DNA from: Comamonas sp. BIGb0124
GTDB taxonomy: Bacteria; Pseudomonadota; Gammaproteobacteria; Burkholderiales; Burkholderiaceae_C
Assembly (NCBI RefSeq): GCF_003752175.1
Contig: NZ_RJVF01000012.1
Span: forward strand, 310,001-374,000
Length of the DNA stretch: 64,000 bases
Direction: 5' to 3'
Each line of letters opens with the position of its first letter. Position 1 is the stretch's first letter. The notes beneath the pieces were generated by a model, which was not told where the DNA came from, searched no databases, and saw only the letters and a program-made list of their open reading frames with translations. The translations under genes and the position numbers were made by a program. Positions 46,821 to 55,530 of this stretch are shown here, piece after piece.

Positions 46821-47693
46821 ATGACCACCCCGCTGAATCCCCCCATCCGCGCCGAGTACGAGCGCGAACTCGCTCCGTTCGTCGAGGCGCCGGTCGAGCG
46901 CCATCTGCCGCTGGCCACCCGCCTGTGGCAGCAAGGCTGGCTGCGCAAGAGCGTCATCATCGCCGCGCTGGCCTTGCTGTGGGAGATCTTTGCCCGCTGG
47001 CAGGACAACGATCTGCTGCTGCCCACCTTCAGCGCGACGACCCTGGCACTGGTCGACGGCCTGGCCAGCGGCGAGCTGATCGAAAAAGTCCAGATCTCGC
47101 TGGTGGTGCTGGTACAGGGTTACCTGGCCGGCATCGGCCTGGCCTTTCTGCTGACCACGCTGGCCGTCTCCACCCAGTTCGGACGCGATCTGCTGTCGAC
47201 GTTGACGTCGATGTTCAACCCGCTGCCGGCCATCGCCCTGCTGCCCCTGGCACTGCTGTGGTTCGGCCTGGGCCAGGGCAGCCTGATCTTTGTGCTGATC
47301 CATTCGGTGCTCTGGCCGCTGGCGCTCAATACGTATGCCGGCTTCCAGGGCGTGCCCGAGACGCTGCGCATGGCCGGCCGCAACTACGGGCTCAAGGGCC
47401 TGCCCTACGTGCTGCAGATTCTGGTGCCGGCGGCGCTGCCGTCCATCCTGTCGGGCCTGAAGATCGGCTGGGCTTTTGCCTGGCGCACGCTGATCGCCGC
47501 CGAGCTGGTGTTCGGTGCCTCGTCCGGGCGCGGCGGACTCGGCTGGTTCATCTTCCAGAACCGCAACGAGCTCTATACCGACCGGGTGTTTGCCGGCCTG
47601 GTGCTGGTGATCGTGATCGGCCTTCTGGTGGAGAACGTGGTGTTCTCGACCCTCGAGCGCGTGACCGTGCGCCGCTGGGGCGTCCAGCGCTAG
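46821..47693 (+). CDS. ABC transporter permease, nitrate/sulfonate/taurine class
   Basis: The 290-residue inner-membrane protein has about six membrane segments and the EAA-type coupling loop in AGRNYGLKGLPYVLQILVPAALPSILSGLKIG, as in SsuC/TauC permeases. It starts ten bases after the ATPase stop; an in-frame ATG at 46789 would overlap that gene. It completes the import operon. No metabolic gene is obviously linked to it, so the substrate remains open. Confidence 0.92.
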   Translation: MTTPLNPPIRAEYERELAPFVEAPVERHLPLATRLWQQGWLRKSVIIAALALLWEIFARWQDNDLLLPTFSATTLALVDGLASGELIEKVQISLVVLVQGYLAGIGLAFLLTTLAVSTQFGRDLLSTLTSMFNPLPAIALLPLALLWFGLGQGSLIFVLIHSVLWPLALNTYAGFQGVPETLRMAGRNYGLKGLPYVLQILVPAALPSILSGLKIGWAFAWRTLIAAELVFGASSGRGGLGWFIFQNRNELYTDRVFAGLVLVIVIGLLVENVVFSTLERVTVRRWGVQR

Positions 47694-47774
47694 ACGGCCA
47701 ACACGCAGCCATCCGGTCCCGGGGCGATGCACGCCGGGCCCGGCGCGGCCTGCGGTTGCGAGCGAGGCGGCGTG

Positions 47775-48629
47775 TCAGCGCGCCTTGTCCGGGCGCCCGG
47801 GAATCTGCGTGAGCATGTTGCCGGCCACGCCGCCGTCGACGACCAGGTTGCTGCCCGTCACGTATGCGGCTTCGGGGCTGGCGAGATACAGCACCGCCTG
47901 GGCCACGTCCTCTGCCTGGCCGATGCGGCCCAGCGGAACCAGCGACTCGCGTCGTGCCGCGACATCGGCGTGCCGATAGACCGACTCGGTCAGCGGCGTG
48001 CGGATCATGCCGGGGCTGACGGTGTTGACGCGGATGCCCATGTCGCCCCATTCCAGCGCCAGTTGCCGGCACAGCATGATGAGTGCGGCCTTGGCAGCCG
48101 AGTACGCGCCGTAGCCCGGATGCGCCTGCAGACCGGACATCGACGCCACGGCGACGAGGCTGCCGCGCGAGGCGGCCAGCGCAGGCCGCGCGGCTTGCGC
48201 CAGCGTCCAGGTGGCCCGGGTGTTGAGGGCAAAACAGCGGTCCCACTCCGCCACGTCGAGCGTCGCCAGTTGGCCGGGACGCGACTGGCCGGCGTTCGAG
48301 ATCAGGGTATCGAGCCCACCCGCCCAGGCGATCGCATCCTGCACGGCCTGCGCGGTGGCTTGCGGTTCGGTCAGGTCCACGCAGACGACTCGGACATCGG
48401 CCTGCAACGCAGCCAGTTCGGCCTGCAGCGTCTCGAGCGCTGCGGTGGGCCGTGAACCGAAGGCCGCGAGCTGCAGCCGCTGGCCACGGCGCCGGGCATC
48501 GTGCGCCAGCGCCAGGCAGATGGCGCGGCCCATGCCGCCGGCCGCCCCGGTCACCAGCACCCGCCGCGACAGGCCTGCTGCCGCAGCGCCGTCGCCGGGG
48601 GACACAGAGAAGCCGGTGTCTGTCGTCAT
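47775..48629 (-). CDS. Short-chain dehydrogenase/reductase (first of two in the catabolic island)
   Basis: The 284-residue product has the Rossmann motif VTGAAGGMGRA, NAG in LISNAGQSRPG, the catalytic Ser in VASMSG, YSAAK (YGAYSAAKAALI) and the family ending VTGSNLVVDGGV. It uses NAD(P) to oxidise an alcohol or reduce a ketone; the substrate is unknown. Its ATG overlaps the stop of the isomerase-like gene (ATGA). It is the last gene of the minus-strand arm. Confidence 0.88.
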   Translation of the reverse strand: MTTDTGFSVSPGDGAAAAGLSRRVLVTGAAGGMGRAICLALAHDARRRGQRLQLAAFGSRPTAALETLQAELAALQADVRVVCVDLTEPQATAQAVQDAIAWAGGLDTLISNAGQSRPGQLATLDVAEWDRCFALNTRATWTLAQAARPALAASRGSLVAVASMSGLQAHPGYGAYSAAKAALIMLCRQLALEWGDMGIRVNTVSPGMIRTPLTESVYRHADVAARRESLVPLGRIGQAEDVAQAVLYLASPEAAYVTGSNLVVDGGVAGNMLTQIPGRPDKAR

Positions 48630-49483
48630 GGCGCCGGGCATCGGGCGCCGTCGCCTTCCAGCCGTTGCCGGGTCGCGGCCAGGGTCTGCCGTGCCCATTC
48701 GAGCGCGCCGAGCTGCGGTGCGCGCACATCGTGCGGAATCTCCACGCTCACCGGCAGATCCGCCGGCAAGGCCTCGAACAGCCCCTTGAGATCGACCGTG
48801 CCTTCGCCCGGCAGCAGGCGCTCGCAGCGCGCGGTGTGGATCAGTTCGGCATCGCTGAAGTCCGTGCCCGCCACGGCATCGCACATCTGAGCGTAGTGCA
48901 GCCACTCGCGCGGCAATGCCCGGATCTCGTCGAGCGTGGTGTGCGAACGTCCGAAGTGGATGCCGTCGACGAGGATGCCCGCATTCGCCGGACGGCCCGC
49001 GGCCTCGACGACCGCCACGGCATCGGCGGCGTTGCGCACGGCAGTCCAGGGCATGAACTCCACATCCGCCGTCAGGCCATAGGGCCGCGCGGCCTCGCAC
49101 AGTGCCGCATAGGACTGGGCCAGCCGGGCCGGGTCGGGATCGTCGCAGCCGACCAGCACGGCCTTGGCGCCGAGCTGCTGGCCGACTTCGAAAAACGCGC
49201 GGTAATCGCCGGCCTCGAAGCGCTCGCCGAGACGGATGATTTCCAGGTCGAAGACCTGAACGCCCGTGTCGCGCAGCACGGCCAGCGTCTCGCGCAGTTG
49301 CGCGGCATCGTTCATGAGCGGATAGGCGGTGCCGCCGGGCGCTGCAGGCAGCAGGCGGATGCCGGCATGGCTGTAGCCGGCCTGGGCCGCCACGGCGACG
49401 ATCTCGGGCGGGCCGAGCGAGAGCACGGTCAATTGCGCCAGCGAATAGGCGCGCGCCGGTCGGGTCGATGTTGCAGAAGTCAT
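48626..49483 (-). CDS. Sugar phosphate isomerase/epimerase-like TIM-barrel protein
   Basis: The 285-residue product fits the xylose isomerase-like TIM barrel (AP endonuclease 2 superfamily): LAQLTVLSLGPPEIVAVAAQAGY at the N-terminus, then EFMPWTAV, ILVDGIHFGRSHTTL and GTVDLKGLFEALPADLPVSVEIP, with Glu/Asp/His/Glu metal ligands spread as expected. Family members include isomerases, epimerases, hydroxypyruvate isomerase and dehydroshikimate dehydratase. The reaction here is open; a lyase or isomerase step on a cyclic acid is possible. It lies between the NIPSNAP and SDR genes. Confidence 0.82.
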   Translation of the reverse strand: MTSATSTRPARAYSLAQLTVLSLGPPEIVAVAAQAGYSHAGIRLLPAAPGGTAYPLMNDAAQLRETLAVLRDTGVQVFDLEIIRLGERFEAGDYRAFFEVGQQLGAKAVLVGCDDPDPARLAQSYAALCEAARPYGLTADVEFMPWTAVRNAADAVAVVEAAGRPANAGILVDGIHFGRSHTTLDEIRALPREWLHYAQMCDAVAGTDFSDAELIHTARCERLLPGEGTVDLKGLFEALPADLPVSVEIPHDVRAPQLGALEWARQTLAATRQRLEGDGARCPAP

Positions 49484-49534
49484 GTCGGTCTCCCCCTTTC
49501 AGATGGACGGGTGCGTGAAGGTTGGGCTGCGGGC

Positions 49535-50149
49535 TTATTTCAGGGGCGAGACATCGGTGGGCACGAACACCTGCGAGTGCATGGCGGGTGTCAGCCAGTC
49601 CGGACCGCCCTTGGGCGGCCAGATGCCTTGCTTGACCGCGTCGGCGCGGGCGGCCGATCGTTCGTTGAGGCTGGCATAGGGCCAGATCTGCGTGAAGCGC
49701 GGCCGGCCGTCGAGTGCGTACATGGCGACCAGGCAGGGCGAGACTTCCTGGCGCGCGGGCAAGGCCTGTTGCCATTTCTCGAGGGTATGCGGCAGGCCGC
49801 CGGTCTTGAAATCGTAGGTGCGGATTTCGTAGACCGCGCCGTAGCTGCCCGGCGTGGGTGCGGGCAGCCAGTCGAAGCCCTTGTAGCTGTGCCATTCGAG
49901 CGCGGTGGTGAACTCGGCGCTGCCGAAGGGATCGGCGCTGCGCAGGCCACGCTCGCGTTCGGCGTACAGCGCCTCGAGCGTGTCGAAACCGCGCAGCACG
50001 GCGATCTGGTTGAGGTCGCCGATGTCGGAGAACCACACGCCGTACAGCGTGCCGCCCGCCTCGGGGGCTTCGCAATAGGACTTGATGGCGGCATTGGCCT
50101 TGGCGGCCGTGCCGAAACGCACGGTCAGGGTAGCGAGTTCGAAGAACAT
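49535..50149 (-). CDS. NIPSNAP-family protein
   Basis: The 204-residue product has two ferredoxin-like halves; the second, VYEIRTYDFKTGGLPHTLEKWQQAL...FTQIWPYASLNERSAARADAVKQGIWPP, is the typical NIPSNAP signature. The biochemical role of bacterial members is poorly known; they often lie in catabolic operons for alicyclic or aromatic compounds and may be small-molecule isomerases or binding proteins. It sits between the flavoprotein and isomerase-like genes. Confidence 0.85.
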   Translation of the reverse strand: MFFELATLTVRFGTAAKANAAIKSYCEAPEAGGTLYGVWFSDIGDLNQIAVLRGFDTLEALYAERERGLRSADPFGSAEFTTALEWHSYKGFDWLPAPTPGSYGAVYEIRTYDFKTGGLPHTLEKWQQALPARQEVSPCLVAMYALDGRPRFTQIWPYASLNERSAARADAVKQGIWPPKGGPDWLTPAMHSQVFVPTDVSPLK

Positions 50150-50219
50150 GGTGTGGCTCCTGTCGAAGGATTGGAAGTGAAGGAAAAAAAGCCGGCCGGC
50201 GACAACCCGGCATGGGGTT

Positions 50220-51977
50220 TCAGGCGGCTTGGGGATAAGCGGATTGCAGCGGCACGCCCGCCATGTCGTGAGCGGCGATGAAACCGAAGGTCAGGGCCGG
50301 CCCCAACGTGATGCCGCCGCTGGGGTAGCGTCCGCCCATGACGCTGTGCATGTCGTTGCCGCAGGCATAGAGCCCTGCGATGGGCTGGTCGCGCGCATCC
50401 AGCACGCGTGCGCTGGCATCGGTGCGCAGACCGGTGAACGTCCCCAGGCTGCCGGGCACGATCCTGACGGCATAGAACGGCCCGTGCTCGATGGGGGCCA
50501 TGCAGGGATTGGGCGCATGCGTGGGGTCGCCCTGCACGCGGTTGTAGGCCGTCTGGCCCTTGGCGAACAAGGGGTCGTGCCCGCTGCGGGCATGCAGGTT
50601 GTATTGCGCCACGGTCGCCTGCAGCGCGGCCGAGTCGATGCCGCAGGCCTGGGCCAGTTGCGCCAGGTCGTCGGCCCGCTTGAGGTAACCCGAGCGAATC
50701 AGGTGGCCGAACGGCATGGGGGCCGGCTTGGCCGCGCCCAGCCCGTAGCGGCGGATGAAGCGGTGATCGCACAGCAGCCAGGCATGCACGGTCTGCCCGG
50801 GTGGCACGGTCTTGAGCAGCGCTTCCATGAAGTCGAAGTAGGAATCCGCCTCATTGACGAAGCGTTTTCCTTGCGCCGTGACAGCGACGACGCCCGGCTT
50901 GGCCCGTTCGATGAGGTGCGGATAGACGCCCTGGCTGCCGTCGGCACGCGGCACCAGCGAAACCGGCGCCCAGGCACCCGGACTGTCCGTCCGGTGTTCC
51001 AGGCGCGCGCCCACCGATTCGCCCAGCCGCAGACCGTCGCCCGTGCACGACGGCACGGCCGCAGACCAGTGTTCCCGGCCCGTGGGCGCATGGTCGAACA
51101 GTGCCTTCTTGCGTTCGACATCGTGCGGGAAACCGCCGCAGGCCAGCACCACCGCACGGCCGGCGCGCACGGTGATCTCGCCGGCGGGCGTCTGCACCAC
51201 GGCACCGGCGACACGGCCATCCTGCTCGATCAGGCGCCGGGCCGCATGCGACGTCAGCACCCGTACGCCGGCATCGAAAGCCGACTTGGCCAGACGTGCG
51301 GCCAGCGCATTGCCGTTCACCAGCCGCATGCCGCGGCCATGCACCAGCAGGTCGCGCCAATGGCCGAGCACCCGTCGCGTCACATAGGCAAAAGACGAGA
51401 GCGAACGCATCGCACGCAGGAAATGGCGCAACTCCGCCCCCGATGCGATGCCCATGCCCCACAGCGAAATCAAGTCCAGCGGCGGACGCATGTCCCGGCC
51501 GTGCGGTCCCAGCTCACGCGCATCGAAAGGCTGCACGCTGACGGAGCGTCCGCCCAGCGCTGCATGCGGCGTGTTGCCATGAAAGTCCGGAACGGCGTTG
51601 CCGTCGACGAACCGCAGCGCGGTGTGCCGCTCGAAGAATTCGATCATCGCCGGACCGTGGTCGAGAAAAGCCTCGACATGGCTGGCGCTGTAGTGCTCGC
51701 CGATCTCCTGGCGCAGGTAGGCCAGCGGCGCGGACCGGTCTTCCCGGATTCCTCCGCGCAGGGCCAGCGGATTGCGTGGAATCCACATCCAGCCGCCGGA
51801 CCAGGCGGTCGTGCCGCCGTAGACCGGCTCTTTCTCGATCACCACCACATCCAGTCCCAGCTTGGCGGCCGTCACGGCGGTGGCCAATCCACCGGCGCCG
51901 GAGCCGATCACCAGGACGTCACATTGCAGGTCTTGCCGTTGTGTTTGAGGAGAGGATGCGGTGGTGTGGGGGGTCAT
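50220..51977 (-). CDS. FAD-dependent oxidoreductase, 3-ketosteroid dehydrogenase/fumarate reductase superfamily (copy 1)
   Basis: The 585-residue flavoprotein binds FAD through VIGSGAGGLATAVTAAKLG (near residues 23-41), IEKEPVYGGTTAWSGG and the C-terminal IAGLYACGNDMHSVMGGRYPSGGITLGPAL. The RYPSGG segment and NEADSY correspond to the Tyr-x3-Gly and Tyr positions that are catalytic in delta1-ketosteroid dehydrogenases. It is therefore a likely alpha,beta-desaturase of a cyclic ketone, substrate unknown. It starts five bases after the iclR stop, so both share a transcript. A relative is encoded at 61644-63389. Confidence 0.88.
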   Translation of the reverse strand: MTPHTTASSPQTQRQDLQCDVLVIGSGAGGLATAVTAAKLGLDVVVIEKEPVYGGTTAWSGGWMWIPRNPLALRGGIREDRSAPLAYLRQEIGEHYSASHVEAFLDHGPAMIEFFERHTALRFVDGNAVPDFHGNTPHAALGGRSVSVQPFDARELGPHGRDMRPPLDLISLWGMGIASGAELRHFLRAMRSLSSFAYVTRRVLGHWRDLLVHGRGMRLVNGNALAARLAKSAFDAGVRVLTSHAARRLIEQDGRVAGAVVQTPAGEITVRAGRAVVLACGGFPHDVERKKALFDHAPTGREHWSAAVPSCTGDGLRLGESVGARLEHRTDSPGAWAPVSLVPRADGSQGVYPHLIERAKPGVVAVTAQGKRFVNEADSYFDFMEALLKTVPPGQTVHAWLLCDHRFIRRYGLGAAKPAPMPFGHLIRSGYLKRADDLAQLAQACGIDSAALQATVAQYNLHARSGHDPLFAKGQTAYNRVQGDPTHAPNPCMAPIEHGPFYAVRIVPGSLGTFTGLRTDASARVLDARDQPIAGLYACGNDMHSVMGGRYPSGGITLGPALTFGFIAAHDMAGVPLQSAYPQAA

Positions 51978-51981
51978 GACA

Positions 51982-52794
51982 TCAGGTCGAGACGATCACA
52001 TGTCGTGCGTCTCGGGGTGGGGCGTAGAAAAGCGGAGAGGAGCCGCTGATGGCCGCCAGTTCGGCGGCCACGCGCATGAGTTCTTCACCCATGGCCAGCA
52101 TGCGTTCCTCGGTGAATCGAAAGGCAGGGCCTGCGACGCTGATGCAGCCGATGGCCTGCTGGCTGCCCCGGCGCACCGGCGCGGCCATGGCGGTCATGCC
52201 TTGCGTGAAGGTTTCGACCGTGACGGCAAAACCTCGGGCGCGGGTCTGCTGCAGGCGTTCGAGCAGTTCTGCGACGGTGGTCGGCGCGTTGGGCCCGAAC
52301 TCCTCGCGGCTGCCGAAGCCCTGCCGTGCGACCAGTTCGAGCGCCTGTTCGTCGCTGAGCGTGGACAGCCAGGCCCAGCCCGAGGCCGAGCACGAGAACC
52401 TGGCGTCCTGTCCCATGTCCGGGTCGTAGCGCAGGCCGCGCGTGGCCCCCTGGGCGCGGGCGACCCAGGTCAGCCGTTCGCCGTCGATCACCGACAGCCG
52501 CACCAGTTCGCCGGAAGCCTGCGCCAGCCGGTCGAGCAGCGGCTGCGCGATGTCGAGAATGCCCGAATTGCTCAGGAAACTCAGCCCCATCGAGACCAGC
52601 TTGGTGGTCAGCACGTAATCGCCCTGCTCGCGCACCTGGCGCACATAGCCGTGACGCATCAGGTCGGCCAGCAGGCGATGGACCGCGCTGCGCGGCGTGT
52701 TGATGCGGTCGGCAATGGCGGCCAGCGGCAGGCCTTCCACGTGGGCGGCCAGCAGTTCGAGGATGCCGAGGGTGCGGTCGAGGATTCCGTTCAT
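51982..52794 (-). CDS. IclR-family transcriptional regulator
   Basis: The 270-residue regulator has an N-terminal winged helix (LLAAHVEGLPLAAIADRINTPRSAVHRLLADL) and a C-terminal GAF-like effector domain ending in the FTEERMLAMGEELMRVAAEL region. IclR proteins bind a metabolite and repress or activate catabolic operons. It is the first gene of the flavoprotein-NIPSNAP-isomerase-SDR transcript, and a 19-base inverted repeat sits 16 bases upstream of its start, so autoregulation is likely. Confidence 0.9.
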   Translation of the reverse strand: MNGILDRTLGILELLAAHVEGLPLAAIADRINTPRSAVHRLLADLMRHGYVRQVREQGDYVLTTKLVSMGLSFLSNSGILDIAQPLLDRLAQASGELVRLSVIDGERLTWVARAQGATRGLRYDPDMGQDARFSCSASGWAWLSTLSDEQALELVARQGFGSREEFGPNAPTTVAELLERLQQTRARGFAVTVETFTQGMTAMAAPVRRGSQQAIGCISVAGPAFRFTEERMLAMGEELMRVAAELAAISGSSPLFYAPPRDARHVIVST

Positions 52795-52809
52795 GGTGGA
52801 GCAATCGGT

Positions 52810-52828
52810 TCAAGTGAAATTCACTTGA
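52810..52828. promoter_or_regulatory. Perfect inverted-repeat operator upstream of iclR
   Basis: TCAAGTGAAATTCACTTGA is a perfect 19-base inverted repeat with a single central base. Position, length and symmetry fit a dimer-of-dimers or dimer site for the IclR regulator encoded just downstream. I do not see a second copy in the window. Confidence 0.65.
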
Positions 52829-52855
52829 GCGTACCGGATTTGCACGCCCGATCCG

Positions 52856-53941
52856 TCATGCAGCCAGGCTCACGAGCTGCCCTGTGAGGGCCGCGGTGCG
52901 CACGGCCAGCGTGGCCTCGAGCGTGCGCATGGCGTCCTGCACGCTGCACACCGGCTGATTTTCCTCGCCGGTGACGAGTGCGCGGAAGTGCCGCAACTGC
53001 TCCTGATAGGGATCGCCCCGGTGCAGCGCACTGCGCTCCTGGGTCAGTGGATCGTGCCAGCCGCGCGCGCCCGGGTAACTCCAGACCTCGAGCTGAGGCA
53101 GCGTGAGCGAGCCGTGCGTGCCGCTGATGTAGTGCGAATTGATGGACTGGCGCGGGTAATGCTCGGCTTCGCCGCTGGCCAGATCCCAGTTCCAGGGTGC
53201 CGTGGTCGCATCCGAAACCGACAGCGTCGCCAGGGCGCCGCTCTTGAAACGCAGGATGGCAGCGGCGGTGTCCTCGACCTCGAAACCCCGGGCCGTGTTG
53301 GCGCTGAAGGCCTGGATGGACTGGATGTCGCCCATCAGGAAACGCAGCAGGTCGATGTCGTGGATCAGATTGATCAGCACCGGGCCGCCACCGGCCTGCC
53401 GGCGCCAGGCCATGTCGAAGTAGCTGTCGGGCTTGAGAAACGTCGCCAGCGCCGTGGCACTCAGCACGGTGCCGAGCCGGCCGCTGGCGACGATGTCGCG
53501 GGCACGCCGCAGGATGGGGTTGTGCCGCCGGTGATGACCCACCAGCACGGGCAGGCCGTATTCCTGCTCGGCAGCCAGCAGGCGCCGGGCCTCGTCGAGC
53601 GTGTCGGCCACCGGTTTTTCAACCAGCGCGGCGGCGCCGTGGCGCAGGCAGTCGATCGCCACATCCACATGGGTGGCATTGGGGGTGGCGACGATGGCGG
53701 CGTCGGGCCGAACGGCTTCGAGCATGGCCAGGTGATCGGCAAACACGGGCACCGCCAGCGACTCGGTCCAGAGGCGGCCGGCAGGCGTGGGTTCGACCAC
53801 GGCTGCGAGCGTCATGTCCGTGCGCTGAGCCATGTGGCCGATGTGCATGCGCCCGATCGCACCCGCGCCGATGACCGCGATGCGCGGTCGCTGCGCCGGG
53901 CGATCCGTGGGCGATGGGGGTGTTGCAGGGGTTGGCGTCAT
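52856..53941 (-). CDS. Gfo/Idh/MocA-family NAD(P)-dependent oxidoreductase
   Basis: The 361-residue product has a Rossmann N-terminus AVIGAGAIGRMHIGHMA, the dinucleotide/substrate loop ATPNATHVDVAIDCLRHGAAALVEKPVADT (the EKP lysine is catalytic), and the C-terminal domain with GGGPVLINLIHDIDLLRFLMG whose HDID supplies catalytic residues. Family members oxidise sugars, inositols and related polyols. It lies 61 bases upstream of iclR on the same strand and divergent from the Liv-type binding protein gene. Confidence 0.88.
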   Translation of the reverse strand: MTPTPATPPSPTDRPAQRPRIAVIGAGAIGRMHIGHMAQRTDMTLAAVVEPTPAGRLWTESLAVPVFADHLAMLEAVRPDAAIVATPNATHVDVAIDCLRHGAAALVEKPVADTLDEARRLLAAEQEYGLPVLVGHHRRHNPILRRARDIVASGRLGTVLSATALATFLKPDSYFDMAWRRQAGGGPVLINLIHDIDLLRFLMGDIQSIQAFSANTARGFEVEDTAAAILRFKSGALATLSVSDATTAPWNWDLASGEAEHYPRQSINSHYISGTHGSLTLPQLEVWSYPGARGWHDPLTQERSALHRGDPYQEQLRHFRALVTGEENQPVCSVQDAMRTLEATLAVRTAALTGQLVSLAA

Positions 53942-54032
53942 CTGTCGGTGTCTCCTGTTTTTTCTGTGTGTCGGCGGCCCGCAATGCCTCGCCGCCGATC
54001 TGAGTCGAATCCTATCCTGAAATTAAACGATA

Positions 54033-54069
54033 TTCAATAGTTGAACGTTGTTCCAGTTTTATGTAGTAT
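54033..54069 (+). promoter_or_regulatory. Candidate promoter and overlapping inverted repeat for the Liv-type operon
   Basis: TTGAAC (54041-54046), a 17-base spacer and TAGTAT (54064-54069) form a plausible sigma70 promoter about 90 bases before the binding-protein gene. The inverted repeat TTCAATAGTTGAA (54033-54045) overlaps the -35, where a regulator could act. It does not match the iclR repeat. Confidence 0.5.
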
Positions 54070-54158
54070 CCGCTCCGAGACATCGCCTGAAGGTGTGATT
54101 GGCCTGAAGGCGCCTTTCGTAGTTCCAACCGGACCGCCGACAATTAGGAGACAACGCT

Positions 54159-55415
54159 ATGAAAAATGACAACGTGTTTGATCACGGACGCCGAAAAATG
54201 CTGGGGAGAACCGCCAAGACCCTGGCAGGTGGCATGGCCCTTGGCCTGGGCATGCCCGCCCTGGTAAGGGCGCAGGGCGAGGGGCCGATCAAGATCGGAC
54301 TGGTGTTTGCCAAGCAAGGCACCTGGACGGTTCAGGGCGAACAACTGGTCTCCGGCGCACGCATGGCGCTCGAAGCCGTCGGCAACAAACTGCTGGGCCG
54401 CCCGGTCGAGCTGGTCTGGTACGACGAACCCAATCCGCAGTCGGCGCAGCAGAACATGCAGAAGCTGATCGACGAGGACAAGGTCGTGGCGGTGCTGGGC
54501 GGCACCAACAGCGCCACTTCGCTGGCGATGGCCTCGGTGGCGCGGCGGGCCAAGGTGCCCTACATCTCTCCCAATGCCGCAGCCCGCGAGCTGACGGGCT
54601 CGGAGTGCAACCCCTATACCTTCCGCACCCTCACGACCACGCTGGTGGCCAGCCGGGCCATGGCGCCCGAGCTGCTCAAGGTCGGCAAGAAGTGGTCTTT
54701 CCTCACGGCGAACTACGCGTTCGGGCAGGACATCCAGACCTCGATGACCGGCCTGCTCAAGGAAGGCGGCGGCTCGGTGCAGAGCCAGGACGCCACGCCC
54801 CTGGGCACCACCGATTTCAGCTCCTTCATCCTCAAGCTGCGCCAGGCCAAGCCGGACGTGGTCGTGGCCGGCCTGCCCGGCGGCGACCTCTCGACCTTCC
54901 TCAAGCAGTACGCCGAAATGGGCATGAAAGGCCGCATCCCCATCGCCTGCCCGATCATCGGCGACGCCGATCTCTGGTCGATCAGCCCCGAGGCCGCCAC
55001 CGGCTACTTCGGTAAGCCCTGGCATTTCAGTTCGCCCGACAACCCGGCGGCCGACAAGGCCTTCACGCAGGCCTATGTCGCCAAGTACAAGAAGCCGCCG
55101 GCCGACAAGGTCTGGCTCGGCTGGTTCTCGATGCGCATGCTGATCGCGGGCATCGAGGAGGCCCGCAACGTCAAGGGCGGCGACATCGCCGCGGCCCTGG
55201 AATCGGTGCGCATCGACGACGGCGGCACACCCGCCTACTACCGCAAGTGGGATCACCAGATGCTGCGCAAGACCCTGGTGCTCAAGGTCAAGGACAAGAT
55301 CACCGACCAGTGGGACTGGCTCGACGTGGTGGCCACGGCGCCCAACGACGCCTCTCAGCTCGATGCCCTCTACGGCACGCAGCAGGAAATCGGCTGCCGG
55401 ATGGATCCCCGCTGA
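54159..55415 (+). CDS. Branched-chain amino acid-type ABC transporter substrate-binding protein
   Basis: The 418-residue precursor has an N-terminal signal with HGRRKMLGRTAKTLAGGMALGLGM, a possible twin-arginine type sequence ending near LVRAQ. The mature protein has the type I periplasmic fold of LivK/AmiC relatives: IKIGLVFAKQGTWTVQGEQLVSGARMALEAV, VVAVLGGTNSATSLAMASVA. In catabolic islands such proteins bind organic acids (aromatic, alicyclic, dicarboxylic) rather than leucine. First gene of the plus-strand arm. Confidence 0.9.
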   Translation: MKNDNVFDHGRRKMLGRTAKTLAGGMALGLGMPALVRAQGEGPIKIGLVFAKQGTWTVQGEQLVSGARMALEAVGNKLLGRPVELVWYDEPNPQSAQQNMQKLIDEDKVVAVLGGTNSATSLAMASVARRAKVPYISPNAAARELTGSECNPYTFRTLTTTLVASRAMAPELLKVGKKWSFLTANYAFGQDIQTSMTGLLKEGGGSVQSQDATPLGTTDFSSFILKLRQAKPDVVVAGLPGGDLSTFLKQYAEMGMKGRIPIACPIIGDADLWSISPEAATGYFGKPWHFSSPDNPAADKAFTQAYVAKYKKPPADKVWLGWFSMRMLIAGIEEARNVKGGDIAAALESVRIDDGGTPAYYRKWDHQMLRKTLVLKVKDKITDQWDWLDVVATAPNDASQLDALYGTQQEIGCRMDPR

Positions 55416-55530
55416 TCTTCTCCCGATGCACTGACTTGTTTCCCGCAGCCCTGGCCTGCCGCCGCCGCCCCGACGCGGCGCGCGGCAGCCGGCGCGCTGC
55501 GGGCCGTTCTATTTTTTGAGGGAGTTGGAG

